From the NCBI GenBank assembly GCA_016700335.1, contig CP065014.1, positions 1,401,001 to 1,465,000 on the forward strand: DNA of 64,000 bases, given 5' to 3'. The stretch comes from Chlorobiota bacterium. GTDB lineage: Bacteria > Bacteroidota > Ignavibacteria > OLB7. Position numbers and translations under genes: made by a program. This document shows positions 63,934 to 64,000 of the stretch, piece after piece (position 1 is the stretch's first letter; every line of letters starts with the position of its first letter). The notes under the pieces were generated by a model. That model saw only the letters and a program-made list of their open reading frames with translations. It did no database searches and was not told the DNA's origin.

Positions 63934-64000
63934 TTTGAGTATTAAGTTTTAAAATTTTAGTTCTTGAAGAAATATTTACTAGCCAAAAGTATAATAAAAT
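63917..64000 (-). CDS. ccmC: C-terminal end of probable ccmC (partial)
   Basis: In the minus-strand frame from the right edge, 27 codons (ILLYFWLVNISSRTKILK...) end at TGA 63917-63919. A hydrophobic run followed by a basic tail fits the last helix and tail of the CcmC heme transporter, and the location directly upstream of the ccmD/ccmE genes is where CcmC belongs. The other two frames on that strand are closed early by stops. Only the tail is visible, so the identity is inferred. Confidence 0.5.
   Translation of the reverse strand: MLLYFWLVNISSRTKILKLNTQNDIFS

Overview
This is a continuous bacterial chromosome segment, very AT-rich, with about 50 protein-coding genes and no rRNA, tRNA, insertion sequence, prophage or CRISPR array that I could recognise. 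Several features place it in the Bacteroidota/Chlorobiota side of the FCB group. Four large secreted proteins end in type-A, type IX secretion (T9SS) sorting domains. There is a PorV/PorQ-like outer-membrane protein, an IgGFc-binding N-terminal domain protein, choice-of-anchor/ASH domains, a DUF2851 protein and a small CcmD-family protein. Recognisable Shine-Dalgarno sites are absent and TTG starts are frequent. The mix of anchor-type proteins suggests a Kapabacteria- or Ignavibacteria-like lineage, but that finer placement is inference only.

Layout. 1-5 kb: a 5'-truncated, apparently catalytically dead pseudouridine synthase with a long RG/QN-rich tail, a lipoprotein, truA, an M48 lipoprotein protease and pyrF. 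5-9 kb: a secreted Asp-box propeller protein and a DUF2851 protein. 9-14.7 kb: an orphan iolB, dcd, a Zn/Cd P-type ATPase, an NAD(P)-binding protein and an unknown four-helix membrane/coiled-coil protein. 15-26 kb: an outer-membrane barrel protein, floA, a secreted TPPII-like subtilase, rlmI, cca, and a T9SS M4 metallopeptidase followed one base later by a small lipoprotein that may be its inhibitor. 26-40 kb: an ABC exporter, a nitronate monooxygenase/FabK-like flavoprotein, two large anchor-type T9SS cargo proteins, yajC, a PorV-like protein, a propeller protein and rpe. 40-47.3 kb: rluE, a serine carboxypeptidase, pgk, an FKBP lipoprotein, a rhomboid protease, a glycosyltransferase and ispG. 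47.4-52.4 kb: a DCC protein, a lytic transglycosylase, a flippase and a polyglycine-hydrolase-like serine hydrolase. 52.5-60.3 kb: a SWIM-SNF2 helicase, phoH, dprA, comB, ltaE and a small barrel protein. 60.5-64 kb: a system I cytochrome c maturation cluster (ccmC end, ccmD, ccmE, ccmF) followed by a Fur-family regulator.

Most genes are housekeeping or envelope/secretion functions; I see no mobile or defence island. The points most worth following up are the pseudo-enzyme with a repeat-expanded tail (first gene), the M4 peptidase/possible emfourin-like inhibitor pair, the polyglycine-hydrolase-like protein, the unknown membrane coiled-coil protein, the CXXXY-type CcmE, and a recurrent TAnnTTTG box 20-26 nt before many start codons that probably marks the main promoter class. 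Hairpins that could terminate in both directions separate several convergent gene pairs.
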